Shown here piece by piece: positions 49,654 through 61,222 of a DNA stretch of 64,000 nucleotides (position 1 is the first letter of the stretch; each line of letters opens with the position of its first letter). This stretch comes from Macrocystis pyrifera (lineage: Eukaryota > Sar > Phaeophyceae > Laminariales > Laminariaceae), in contig JASSKH010000019.1 of NCBI GenBank assembly GCA_031763025.1, positions 11,034,009 to 11,098,008 of the forward strand, given 5' to 3'. The position numbers and the translations under genes are program-made. The notes under the pieces are model-generated. The model had not been told where the DNA came from. It ran no database searches and saw only the letters and a program-made list of their open reading frames with translations.

Positions 49654-49940
49654 GGTCGTACGGCAAGATCTCCCTCGATCCTAGGGCCTTACGGTAGTTG
49701 TCCCTTACTACCGCAGCAAAGCATCAACAAAACTGCCTCTCGGCATAAAGTACTGTTGTGAAGCCGTTCTATATGGTATTCATACTACTTTAAAGAAATT
49801 AACTGTTGATGGTACTATAATAGGTCGTACGGCAAAATCTCCCCTCGATCCTGGGCCCTAAAATAGTGTCCCATACTGCCGCAACAAAGTTTCAACACTG
49901 CTGCCTCCCTGCATGAAGTACTGCAGTGAAAAACCGAGTC
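49654..49940 (+). repeat. Two tandem copies of a 169-bp unit
   Basis: GGTCGTACGGCAAGATCTCC at 49654 recurs as GGTCGTACGGCAAAATCTCC at 49823. Both continue with CTCGATCCT.GGGCC, ACTRCCGCARCAAAG, TGCCTC and a GTACTG.nGTGAA ending. Confidence 0.75.
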
Positions 49941-50046
49941 AGCTGCCCAGTACAGCAATCAGGTTTTATTCGGCGCATGAAAGCTACGTTGAAACTGAGA
50001 ACTATACAACGACTCATATGTTCACAACATAGCTGGTGATGTGGGC

Positions 50047-50160
50047 TTCTCGTACCCGGTACGTTGGCATTTCACTTGTTCTACCCGTTACGGTATTCTC
50101 GTACCCGGTACGTTGGCAATTCACTTTGCTTTACCCGGTATTCACCGGTACGCTGGCATT
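50047..50160 (+). repeat. 49-bp tandem repeat (CTCGTACCCGGTACGTTGGCA)
   Basis: TTCTCGTACCCGGTACGTTGGCA starts near 50047 and again near 50096. A third degenerate unit with ACCGGTACGCTGGCATT follows. The core ACCCGGTAC is nearly palindromic. Confidence 0.75.
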
Positions 50161-50760
50161 CCCTTGCTTTCTTGCTTTTTATTGCTTTGTCTGCAAATAA
50201 TAATACATCAGAACGGACACTGGGTTGGACTGATGTAGTTGGGTATATAGAACGGTATGGCACACACATGGGGGAAGTACGTACCCCTACGACTCATATC
50301 CGTGGGGTCTCCATACATTCTACATCCAGTAGTATTATAAAAAGGGTTTTACATCCGTACGATCGCACATTATTCATGCGGACTGCAAAGTATGTTGTCT
50401 TCATTCATATTCTATAATATACAGCAGTATCTTCAGCATACCGAGCGGTATCACACAGCCTCAGTTTACTCTTGGCAGATACCCCGTATAATTCTGTCCA
50501 CTACTTCGAGGAAGTGAGCAATGAGATAATTACTGCTGTGCATGAGCTTCGTACGATACTATTAATATTGTACTTCTCCGTCCATGGCCAAAGATTCGAT
50601 TGAAGCATTATTATCTGCTGTACGTAAGTAATGTCCGCACAGAAAAACAAAGATTATATTTATTAGGGTTCGACCTTCCTTATACTTATACCCGATCTGG
50701 GTCGTGCCCTGAAAGAGTTTTGTTGGTTTTGATATGGTTGGCCTATTCCTTTCACCTAAA

Positions 50761-50840
50761 GGCCCGCGTGGTCTAGTGTATCGCTCCTGTTTTTAGCGTT
50801 GAACCAAGGAGCTCGAATCTCAAGATGGATGAGGCGGGGA
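50761..50840 (+). repeat. tRNA-like (SINE-head-like) sequence
   Basis: GTGGTCTAGTGTATCGCTCC is a good A-box region, and GAGCTCGAATCTC 40 nt later is a near B-box. The ends CCCGC and GCGGG can pair, and the total length of about 80 nt is tRNA-like. It resembles 401-468 read on the minus strand. The variable position of the B-box makes a working tRNA unlikely. Confidence 0.4.
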
Positions 50841-52882
50841 TTTACGCAGTATATACAATAAAAAGGTGTGGAATCAACTGCTGAGATCGCCTAACGAGTG
50901 TAGGCGCAACGAAGAACTGAAATATTTCCGGAATAAAAACCCAAGGCACAGACCGCATCGGGGAGAGGAATAAAGTGCTTGCTGTGTGACACCGGATGTC
51001 TATACGTAGGAGGGATATAGAGAAAAAAGGGCGAATATAACAAATGGGATGGAAATCAATGATATATCTGTATCGTACATACATAACTACGTACGAAAAA
51101 CAATATGATAAGGTACCTGGTATGAAAAATCAGCAAGCGAGTACGAAGAAACACTGCATGGTCGGTGGGCGTAGAGGGGTTTCAAGATCGGTTTGGTTTG
51201 AAGAATACACTGCCACTACTTACCGGTTGTTAGGTCCAGACCTTGCGTAAGTATCATCTGTAGATTGGGTTGTCGGGGAACGAATCTGGCCAGCAGGTAA
51301 ACGCTGTAACTCCAAGAGTGTGTGATATTCTCACACAATAACAATAGTAGCTCAAACTCCTAAATCCCACCCGTGGTCACAGAACAGGCTGTAAAACTAA
51401 AATACATCGCGACTGGAGCAAACGAAGCAGTGCCGTACCGGTAGGTGAGAGAAACGGTATAAACGAACTATTCGATATGGTGTATATCATCCCGTATCAA
51501 TTGCAAATGAATGACACCATGAACGTGTCCATGCTATTACATTTACACCCTATTAACAGAGCTAAACAAAAAGACAAATAAAGAATAGTCTGTGCATGAA
51601 CTATTAGTAGAGCAGAGTGTGAGCGTCGCATGTACACCCAGCATAGAGCATTGAGCGGGCTAGACCTTTGGGAAAGAATGTCAACGTTGATGTGAAAACA
51701 GGTGCTTGTAATTACGTGCCGAAAGGACCCCGGATGGTTGGCTCCTATCATGAGTGCTTTGCCTGCAGGAATTGCGACTGCTCTCCCGGCACTGATACTG
51801 CATCCTAATCGGTGGATTCGAGATACACTATGCCAACCAAACTGAGCAGATAAACCTGACCTTTTCCGCTAGGCAAAACCCCACCCAGGACGCATACTTA
51901 TTCGCTGCTTTACTCACTAACGCGGTGAACAGAAAGTCAACCGATTGTGACGCTGTTTTAAGTATCTGACACGGTTCCCAATGTCGACTGGGCATATCAG
52001 CCTTTGGAGTTCTGTACTGCTGTACGTGTACCTAAGTTTGACCGTGTGGGTGTTGAGCGTACCACGCATCCCTGTTTTATTTGTCCGTATCCGAGTAGCG
52101 GATGATTCGCCTGATCAGAGAGGAATGCTTGAAGAGACACTAAATTGCATGGCACCGAATGCCGAGAAACATGTTGGGATCATACTGCTGCTCTCCAGGT
52201 GACCATCTTTGATCGCCACGATGGCACAATAACAGTGACAGTCGAATAAGAGGAAAGTCGACACAAAACCCCAACTAAGAGAGTGGTATAGCTGGATACA
52301 GCCAAGCATCTATTACGACCGACCAGGCTCCTTAACCTAATATCAGTCGGATACATACCATCAGCGTTTTGCTATACGTTTTCGTGATAATACCTAGGCT
52401 TTGGGATTGTTCACACATATTCAGTTTATATACAGATACTCGACGTCGCGCGCACAGGAGGTACACGAGAAGGCGTATACCAGGTGTCATAACGTTTGGA
52501 TACCTACATGTAGGAAGGAACGAGTGCATGTGCAAGTCGCCACACCACGCACAGGTACACATTTGTGAGACGCTAAACCGAAATGGAACGTGACGAGCTT
52601 TAGTATGATCTGCGGAACCTAACAGGATACTGTTTCTCGCTCCAAGCATAGTGGTCGAGGGTTGAAAGGAACGAATCGACAGGTGTGATTGGAATGCCAG
52701 TAGGTGGTAGGCAGTTTTTGTTCTGGGGGGGTGCTTGTCTCCACCTTGCTGCAACTACTTCCACAAAAAGCGTTATGTGACGGGTACGATTTGGACGTAG
52801 ATCTGGACGAATGCCGTTTTAAGACGCGTGATTGATTTTAGCACCAACAAGTTGCACGAGTGGACAGTGTCCGTGCTGGGGG
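50841..52882. other. No gene recognised
   Basis: Short frames without motifs. The longest is 52332-52754 (minus, 140 codons). Sequence is AT-rich with no clear repeat until 52883. Confidence 0.35.
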
Positions 52883-53130
52883 GGTGGCGTAAACGTCAGT
52901 ACCTTCAAACACTTTTTAACTCGGAATCAAATATTTACCTCGGCTAGCGCCAGTAAGTCGATGTGGGGTACCTTGAAACGACCTAGGTCACTCGAATAAA
53001 GGTGGCGCAAACGCCAGTAGCTTCAAACACTTAATTACATCGCAAGCAAATATTTACCTTGGCTAGTGCCAGCAAGTCGATGTGGCGTGAACGTCAGTAC
53101 CTTGAAACGACCTAAGTCACTCGAATATTA
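52883..53130 (+). repeat. Two tandem copies of a 118-bp unit
   Basis: GGTGGCGTAAACGTCAGTACCTTCAAACACTT at 52883 recurs with few changes at 53001. Each unit continues AATATTTACCT.GGCTAG.GCCAG.AAGTCGATGTGG and CTTGAAACGACCTA.GTCACTCGAATA. The GTGGCGTGAACGTCAGTACCTT string appears once more inside the second unit, so the unit itself contains a partial internal duplication. Confidence 0.85.
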
Positions 53131-53879
53131 ATTTTGGCCCGGAGTAGAAAGAACTCTTGAACTTCCTACAGCCCGTGCTGAACGTATAGATAAAACGACC
53201 TCCACATTCGCAAGGAATACCTACTCTCAACGCAGAGAAGTTTGAGATCATCACCAAACGAAAGGCCTATATAAAATATAAAACGCGTGATACGCGCGAC
53301 CGAAGTATCACACACAGCTTGCAAAGGACTAGCGTGGAAGCTGGCAAAGATGAGCTTGGAAGAAATCCTCGATCTCTTAGCTGTTTCTTTTGCTCTGTCA
53401 ACATATGAAAACGTGGTATCCATACCAAGAAACTAGAGATATCTGTACAAACTTCCAAGTAGCAGATGGATTCTAACTTACGTAGAAATATTTGTTGAAG
53501 GGAGGTACAGTGAGAAACGTCTGACGAAGGTAAGTGAATGGTGGAAGCATCGACATAGCCCACTGCGCACGCTGAAACGTGACAAAGGTACGTGAAGTTT
53601 TGCCATATTGATACAAACAAGTACGTGAGCATATTGGAATACTGATCGGTGATCCGTTATAACAGGTTTGACAAGCCCGCAGATATATATATAGAGGGGC
53701 AAAGTGGACAGCTACCGCAGCGCCTCGGTAGTGTGGTCACGTATGGCCATACGACAAAGGACTGGCAGAATTATCTGAAGTCTCAGTTAAAGGTAAGGTG
53801 GTGGGGTAGGATGATGGTGGCTTTCAGTGGAATGTGTGTCTGGCCAAAAGCTTACACGTGTAGGTTATTGTCAAAGTGC
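53131..53879. other. No gene recognised
   Basis: Open frames are short and hydrophobic in places (minus strand 53267-53632) but show no motif or splice pattern I can support. No repeats are evident. Confidence 0.3.
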
Positions 53880-55273
53880 AGACGTAGGCCTTCGAGAGGA
53901 ACCCCCACCGCAGATGCAGGTGAGCCAGGAAGAAAACATGTTTTTTCGCAGATGAGTACGTGCTCCGAGAGTGTTAGACAGATGTGGCGCTGGCAGTTGC
54001 AAGTGAAGACTGTACGAGGGTCAGGTCCGCCGCTCTTCTCAACACCGTCCAAGGTCAGCACCGCGGGAACAAGAGGCGCTGCAACATTGGGCCGACGGCG
54101 ATAGACGGGGGAGGAAGGCTGAAGAACATCTGGACGAAGGTCAGGACCGCCGTTCTTCTTACCACCGTCCAACGGCAACACCGCGGAAATGAAGGGCGCT
54201 GCAACATCGGGCCGACTGCGATGGATGGAAGAGGAAAGCTGAAGAACATCTGGACTAACGTCAGGACCGCCGTTCTTCTTACCACCGTCCAAGCGCAACA
54301 CCGCAGAAAGGAAGGGCGCTGCAACATCGGGCCGACGGCGATGGATGGAAGAGGAACGCTGAAGAACGTCTGGACGAAGGTCAGGACCGCCGCTCTTCTT
54401 ACCACCGTCTCAGGGCAGCACAAAGGGAAGGAGAGGAGCTGAAACATCGAGCCGACGGCGAGGTGCGGAGGTGGAAGGCGCAGGCGCTGCAGCGGTCCAT
54501 GATCGTAATACCCGCTGGGCACCGTCGCTCATATGCACCGATCTGGGGGGTTGTCCGAGGAGGAAATCGCACACGCTGTCGCCGGGCTAGCACCGGGGCG
54601 CCGGCTTTGTGCCGACAATTGTTATGTGTCGGGCAGGGGGGGTGTTGCAGCGGGTGGCGCCAGGGAGGGAGGTTCATAGTGCTGTGACTGTCGTGACCAG
54701 CGCTATGGAGAGGATAATACGGCGCAAGACCACCGTCCTGATCAGGGTCACGCGTCGGGTCTATTCGATAGGCAGAGGGCAAGCTTTGGTTAGCATCCTC
54801 TGGGCGGATCTTATAGGGGCAGGGAGGATCCCCGGTGTGGGAACGCCTTCGGTCTCGGGTACAGAGCCAGCAACGAGGTTCCGGGACCACCTGGTGCTTA
54901 CAAAAACACCACCAAGAGTGAAGAAAGAAAGTCAAAGCCGAGTGATCTGTGATACCTGTCCTATCGACCCCCAGCCCCTTGGGCCCTGCCTTGCCCGTCG
55001 TGCCCGTCATCGTGCCTGTGGTGCTACATTGAGTGTTCACGCTGACTGCTTGCATTTACCGCATTGCATCGATCCACGTTCTGCGTGACCTGATCATTCC
55101 GGCTTGAAGGCACTTCCTCCAACACCCAAACAACAGTTGAGCCGGCCTCAGAGATCTAACGAGCGCTGGTCCTTTTTACGGTCTAAGAGCTGTACCCTGC
55201 TGTAACACCTCTTGCGCGTAGGCCTCCTCGATGAGAACCCGCGGCAACTCAATCTCGCGAGAAAGGCAAACTT
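53880..55273 (+). mobile_element. Candidate 1.4-kb terminal-repeat element containing the 560-bp block (copy 2)
   Basis: The right end 55218-55273 (GTAGGCCTCCTCGATGAGAACCCGCGG, then CTCGCGAGAAA) matches 46515-46572. A weaker match GACGTAGGCCTTCGAGAGGAACCC is at 53880. Between them lie a 120-bp tandem repeat (54005-54480) and the 560-bp block (54648-55204). A structure with short direct terminal repeats and no coding domain recalls a TRIM-type miniature retrotransposon, with the copy at 46.5 kb lacking the tandem repeat. Frames are long on both strands (159 codons plus at 54609-55088; 218 codons minus at 54399-55055), but no known domain is seen. The terminal-repeat interpretation is tentative because the left repeat is poorly conserved. 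Confidence 0.4.
54005..54480 (+). repeat. 120-bp tandem repeat, four units
   Basis: The unit GAAGAACATCTGGACGAAGG...GGCGATGGATGGAAGAGGAA is repeated about four times with a period of exactly 120 bp. Because 120 is divisible by three, frames stay open across the units on both strands, with 40-residue periods (for example RCNIGPTAMDGRG on plus). The substitutions are scattered and the last unit is the most diverged. Confidence 0.9.
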
Positions 55274-55611
55274 ACACTGTCGTTCTCCGGTTCAAGCCAG
55301 CCCAAGGAAGTTCTAAACGCTGCGTGATGGAATAGCGATGTTTTCTGTTTCTGTTCCAATGGAACACATATGTACAAAGTGTGTGAACGTATACATACTA
55401 TATAAAGTGTTAGAAAGACCGGAAACCCGGGGACCAAACGACGTGTGGGTGCCAGCGTAGAACCTGTCTACGTTCTTCCAGGGACCACTCGTCCCCGAAA
55501 GTGCTGCGGTTGCCTGGAGGGTGTTCGTGCGTTTTATCTATTTATTGTTGTGCTACATTTTTAGGTGCGTTACATTCATTTTGTATTTCCCTTGTGGTAC
55601 GTAGGTTGTTG

Positions 55612-58015
55612 TTGTGTGTGTTCTTCACATAAAACAATATTTTTTCCTTTCGACATCCAGCACAACCAGTCGTGCCGATCCTTCAGTCCTAAAGGGTTAC
55701 AAGTTCTGTGGTCACAAGAGTACGCCACAGATACACTACATTGTTCTGCAGTAAGCAGAGTAGACAACGCACTGCCATGTCATTTTACTGGAAACGACAG
55801 GCACGACATACCCATTCCACAAATAGGACATAACAAAAGGAACAAAAAAAAATCAAAACGCAGAGGAACAAATTGAAGAGAAGATATAAACAGGAAAGAC
55901 AAATATACAATAAGTCGTGCGTCCCGCAGGATATGTGGCAGACACTTGAAAAATGCGAACTAACGAAACAGCACCACTACATACTACATGCCTCATACAA
56001 AGTAGGACTGAGAACCTTCGGACATAACAAGCAAGGCAAAGATCGATACGCCCTCCAATTAGCCGCAGCAGTTTGTAAAACGAGTAGCATAGCCACGTTC
56101 TCCCCACCAGGCGGTCTGGTACCTTGCTACCCTGTCTACAGTCCTGCGCTCATCAACTATGCCCAACCCCCGGAGAAGATTCGTCAGACAATACGAAACA
56201 ACCTAACTCGGCTTATCATCCACCCACGCCTCCCCACTCCTTTCCTGTGGGCAATAAATAAGAAGCTTGCAATATAAACTATGAAAATGAATATAACGGA
56301 GGATCTCAAGCACATAAACTAAAAACAAGTACAAAGGAAGGAAGACAACGTTCGAACCAGCTGCAGCAGTCGGCGAGGCGAGTAGCAGAACAATATTCTA
56401 CTTAGTAGTGGGTCTGGTGCGTTGCTACCCTTTCTGCCATCTCTTTCCATATTTCGTCCACCGCGGTTTCCCTTCTACTCGTTACACTGTTGTCAGCCCT
56501 CTCCGCAATCCCTTGGTTGGGTTTCCTTCTACTCCTCTTGATACCCCCATTCTGTCTGTTGGGCACATCCTCTTGATGAAGTAACTCAGGGTTGTAGTTT
56601 TCCCACCATAGAGCCTTTATTTCGGGAGGATGGAAGAATCGGCACAGATGGACGTGGCTGTGCCGGATGTCGACGAGTAGGATGAACGGTTCAAAGCGAA
56701 GAACACCCAAAGCAAGGAGGGATCACCCAGTCCGGCAGTGTTCGAGACGATGGCCGGTGGGGAGAACCCTAGACCTGGTGAACAGTTCAAGACTTGGCAT
56801 ATATGCATAGTCGAAGACCTTAGTAGGGAGTTTCGAGCCACCGAAAGGTCAACGGAACTTGCCCCCTTGGTGTTTTGGAGATGAGACCGCACTGTGTCCT
56901 ACTGCAGCAACATAACGACGAAGTGATACCGGGGGATCTTCGAAGCAGTCGAACGGTTCATGGTGAGGTGGCACGCAGATACAACTAAGCTGAGTAGGCA
57001 GCGCTGCGCATCCGCCGTGGGTGGTGTCCAAGGCAATGGGGGATGGGGGTCAACAGGAGGAGTAGAAGCAAACCCGACCAAGGAAATGCGGGGAGGGGGG
57101 CGGTACCAGTGGAGTAGATGGGAAACTGCAGGGGACAAAAGTAGCATGGGGATGGCAGACAGGCAGCAACGCACCAGCCCGGCTAGGAAGTAGAGCATGC
57201 TTATCTGCTACTCGTGCCCCCAAGTGGTGCAGCTGGTTCGAACGAGGTTTTCCTTGGTCTTATATTTCGCCTGCTTGCGCCTGACCCTATGTAATTTTCG
57301 TTGTATTTCTCTCTTCCTTTCTTCGTTCTATACATTAGCCTTATTGTGGGAGTCGTGTCGTGGCTGGATGATGAGCCTACTTTGCTTGTTTTTCGTGTTG
57401 TCTGACGCCGAGCGTCGGGGCATAGTTCATGAACGCAGGACGCAGATGGCAGACTGGGTAGCAAATTACAAGGCGGACAAGCTGGGGAAATCTGGCTATG
57501 CTGCTCTTACCACAAACTGCTGCCGCTACCTGAAGGGTGCTTCGTGCTTTGGTTTGCATGTTATTATCCCTTAGTTCTCAGTCTCGTTAATTTTACAAGT
57601 AGTATTTTATTGTATCTTCTTTTCTTTTTCTTCGGCGAGTTATTTTCAAGTGTCTGCCACATACTCTGCGGGGGGGCACGACGGTAGTTTGCCTCCACAT
57701 TTTCTATTGTTTTTGTTTCTTTTTTTCATTCGATTTATCTAATTTGTATTTGTTACGGTTTATATTGTTTCTCTATTTCATATAATGTGTACGTAATGCC
57801 TGTCGAATCCAGAACGACGACATGGTATTCAATATTGCATTGTCCACTGTGCTTACTGCAGACGTGGTAACTTAGTATATCTGCGGCTCAGTTTTGTGGC
57901 CACTTATTATACAACTTGCATCTCTCTAGGATTGAAGAATCTGCACAGACACTGGTTGTGCTGGATGTCGACCGGTGGAAATAACGGTTTCATGCGAAGA
58001 ACACACACAAACACA
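55612..58015. mobile_element. 2.4-kb foldback element (about 780-bp inverted arms)
   Basis: The left arm (about 55612-56385) and right arm (about 57190-58015) are inverted copies. Matching pairs from outside in include GATCGGCACGACTGGTTGTG with ATCTGCACAGACACTGGTTG; CTTACTGCAGA; TTTTCAAGTGTCTGCCACAT; TCGTATTGTCTGACG with TCGTGTTGTCTGACG; GGCATAGTT.ATGA.CGCAGGAC; and TTCGAACCAGCTGCA. About 0.8 kb lies between the arms. It holds another copy of the outer 80-bp module (56628-56710) and a coding-like minus-strand frame (56402-56710). Divergence between the arms is substantial, so the structure is old. A pair of inverted insertions of the same repeat is the alternative. Confidence 0.7.
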
Positions 58016-59582
58016 CACCATCCACCAACGCACACAGGTCGATGGAGGTCATCAGAGCTAGAAATCGAAAAAGGGCATGCTCTCTAAATACCATATGTTA
58101 TCCATGACGTCAAACAGCAGCACAACGCTCGATTAGCAACGTCGATTCGCACCCTACGCGCGGGTAGCGGGCGGCACGTTCCTCCATGGCCAGAATACAG
58201 TTGGCTGGCGCGAGCTCGGGTCTAGAGACCAACAGAAGCGCACTTGGCACGCATCTCTCCGTGAATACGTACTCGTAGACTGCACTGCTTTACAGCAGCA
58301 GTCGGTCGATTAACGAAACAGAAAATACCAAGACAGGCTGACTCCGGCGCACTGGCCAAATCTCTTCGTCACCAGACCAGAGACAGTCGGCCTTGGCTCT
58401 CGCACTTGGGTCTTAAGCGAATGACAGCGAACTCAACGCGTCTCTTCGTGGCAATACATCACAATAACATGTTACAGCGGTTGGTCTCGGCGTTTGCTGG
58501 TATCTCTCCACGCACAATGAAATTTAGTTTTCTGCATAGATGGGAAGACTGTTTCGATTTGTCAAGTTCACATATGAAAATGCGATCGGGTCGAAATATA
58601 ACGTTCAGAAATCGAACCCCATAGGAAACGGCCTGAGCGCCAAGAACCACTCATTTTGCGGGATTATCTTTCGTATGTGCTGGAGTTTACTCCGCCGATC
58701 TCAAAGTCTTGTGTCGCGACCTCGACTTCACCCAACTTTTTCTACTTACGTTTACGCCGCAAGAATTGAATTAATCGCCGCGAGTCATCTGTGTCAAGGA
58801 TCAATATCCACTTGCCCGTATACCCTATTTTGTATTATTATTGTAGCAATATAATGATCCCTCATTATTTCCACAAACAGCAGTATAAAGTCTGCCCTCA
58901 AAAATCTGTATGTTCTTCCCATTAATGATGGGTGGATACAGTCATTGGTACAAGACTGAGTTAGTTTTTGCGCCACTCCCCTACAGGCACCTCCCGGAGG
59001 GAAACCTTGTACGTGCTAGAATTATTCAGAGGATATTGTTATTGAGATGATCACGATATACAGAACAGAATAACAGAGACCCCTGACGCAAGATTGCCTC
59101 CTGCGTAGCTGCGTCTGCTTGCAGTAAATAGCCCAGATGCAAAATAAAACAAAAAAAAGAACTTGGATTATTTAACACATGGTCAAGTGTTGCCGTAGAC
59201 GTTCGTAGAACTCCCCATTTTGACGTGAACGCCAGAAGTTCGCGCTTTTTTGACCGTAACACGCATACGTGCACCAAACAGCATCACGCGTGGAAGGATG
59301 GAAGATGCTCGGTGTTCATTAGCCAACCAATGATATGGAGAGGAAACTTGTACCGTACATTTCGTCAAAACCCTACCTTCGCCAAGGTACCTTTGTTGCC
59401 GTTTTTCGACCGTTCACCTCAAATCCTTCCTTCGGTGTTTTTTTTGGGCAAGAAAGGAAAGTAGCAACACTTACGCAAGCACTCTGCAACTATGGGCTCG
59501 CCAACGAGAAACACCTAAGAAATTGGGCAGGCCTGAGATTCTTCTTGGGGCGCCCCAACCTTGAGCAAAGGCTACTGTAGAG
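58016..59582. other. No gene recognised
   Basis: Short frames only. The plus frame 59335-59580 (81 codons, starting MERKLVPYISSKPY) has a plausible composition but no known motif or splice evidence, and it abuts the dispersed repeat at 59583. Confidence 0.3.
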
Positions 59583-59800
59583 GCGTCATACGATTCTAGA
59601 GGTTCACGCTATATTTTCTGAGGCTCCTTACGTAAAGAGCTCCACACCCCACTCGAAAACTGACTTCAAGGAAAAAACGGATTGCATCCCGATGAATAAT
59701 ACAATAATATCATGGCGCACGTATCCGAAAACATCAGCACGATTATTCGAAACAAGATCGAAATTCGGACGTTTTTTAGGTTGGGGAATCCCGTCATTTA
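59583..59800 (+). repeat. Dispersed repeat with GAGGCTC hairpin (copy at 59.6 kb)
   Basis: It is the second long copy of the family at 37745-37945, in the same orientation. It contains GGTTCACGCTA, the hairpin GAGGCTCCTTACGTAAAGAGCTCC (59620-59643), GGATTGCATCC, ATATCATGGCG, CGAAACAAGATCG and ATTCGGACG. No coding content. Confidence 0.6.
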
Positions 59801-61222
59801 GAAAACTTTTTTTAGCCGAAATGTGTTACCATTATCGTCTAACGTGTCTCTATAGGATTTTGTGTGGAATTCACCACTGAACTGTTTCTTCTTACACGAT
59901 TTTCTTACCCTAGTTCTTCAAAAAGTGAGCATTACGTTCTTGTTGGGCACTTTGGTATTGGCGGGCCAATACTGCAGCATGCTGTAGAATATATGCCGAA
60001 AGCGTGCTGGATAACCTGCTTTGCATAGATCATAGTCTAGATTGGAATCACGGTTTGATTGGATAGCATTCTCACCATCCACCAACGAATGGAAGTTGGC
60101 AAAAGTTGTCCATATCCAGCTGTGCGAGTCCCTAGCGACATCTATCCCACCATACGGCCGCAGGCCATTGATCTATCACTTGCCGTCTGTACAGAGTATA
60201 TTTATTTTTAAACATTAAAAAAGTACGTCAGATGTGAGTGCAACCGATCGGTCGATACTCAACTTTGCAAGGTGAGTGAACCGTTCGCCCTATTTCTTCA
60301 GGATCCAGGGTCGGTGTTTACTTGCTTGCTCTTCGATTCGTAGCAGATCGGTTAAACAAGCGAAAGCAGACTGGCGTTGAAAGTCAGCATCTGACGGCAC
60401 AGACGACGATGCACAGGACGACTAGCCTGCGGCAGGCGGGCTATTAGCGTCAACACCTGGGGTGACGTACGCATGCCGCGACTAGCCCGTACCACCAGAT
60501 ATGTGTCTTTTTCGTCGCCCATGCCAAGATTTACCCGTATTCCGTCACCAAGGAGGGCTGCTGCGTCTTGTCGACAGTTGCAGCATGCACAGCTACGTAC
60601 CTTCTTACGTACTACTGCGACGGCTGCTGCTGGAGGTATCTCCTCTACGTCGTGATGAACATAGCAAACTCGAATTCTATTTTTAAACACGTTATGCGCA
60701 CAGAGCAAGACATTATAATTCTACTACAGCTGCAGCTGCATGTTTCAGGAAACCAAGTCTTGAGTACCGGAGAGGGGGGAACAAACAGCAAAGTCCTGCT
60801 CTGCTCTGCTCCCGTCGGCTGTGTGCCGCTGCTGTGCTGCTGCTGTACTAGTGATGTGTTCGTATCAATTATGTTCCCTAGTTTCCAGTTTCTCTGTTTT
60901 TTATTGGGTGTTCGGTGTTTTCGCCCGCATTCTCAGCACACTCGCATCGTTCGTTTCTAAACTCAAAACTGAGACACAGCATAACAGAGCATCACGGGAA
61001 GGGGACAGGTCCTGCTCTACTTTGTCTGGTGCCACTGCTGCTCCGGCTAAGTACTCTTCAAGGGGGCTTCGCTGAGAACGTCCAGTCAACCGCTTCGGAG
61101 GCCTCTGCCGACTCAAACCTGTAGATGGGTTGTGTGTGTTTCTGGCGTCCTGTTTATATTATGTATCTGGCACGATTAAACATAGGTTTGCTTGCGTTTT
61201 ATTCGTCAAACCTCGGACAGAT
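59801..61222. other. No gene that can be supported
   Basis: The minus-strand frame 60352-60708 (118 codons, with AAAVAVVRKKVRSCACCNCR and a stop at 60352) is the most protein-like frame here, but it has no known domain. No repeats are evident until 61223. Confidence 0.3.

Noticed and set aside
59335-59580. 81-codon plus-strand frame
   Set aside because: Plausible composition but no homology motif, splice site or conserved context.
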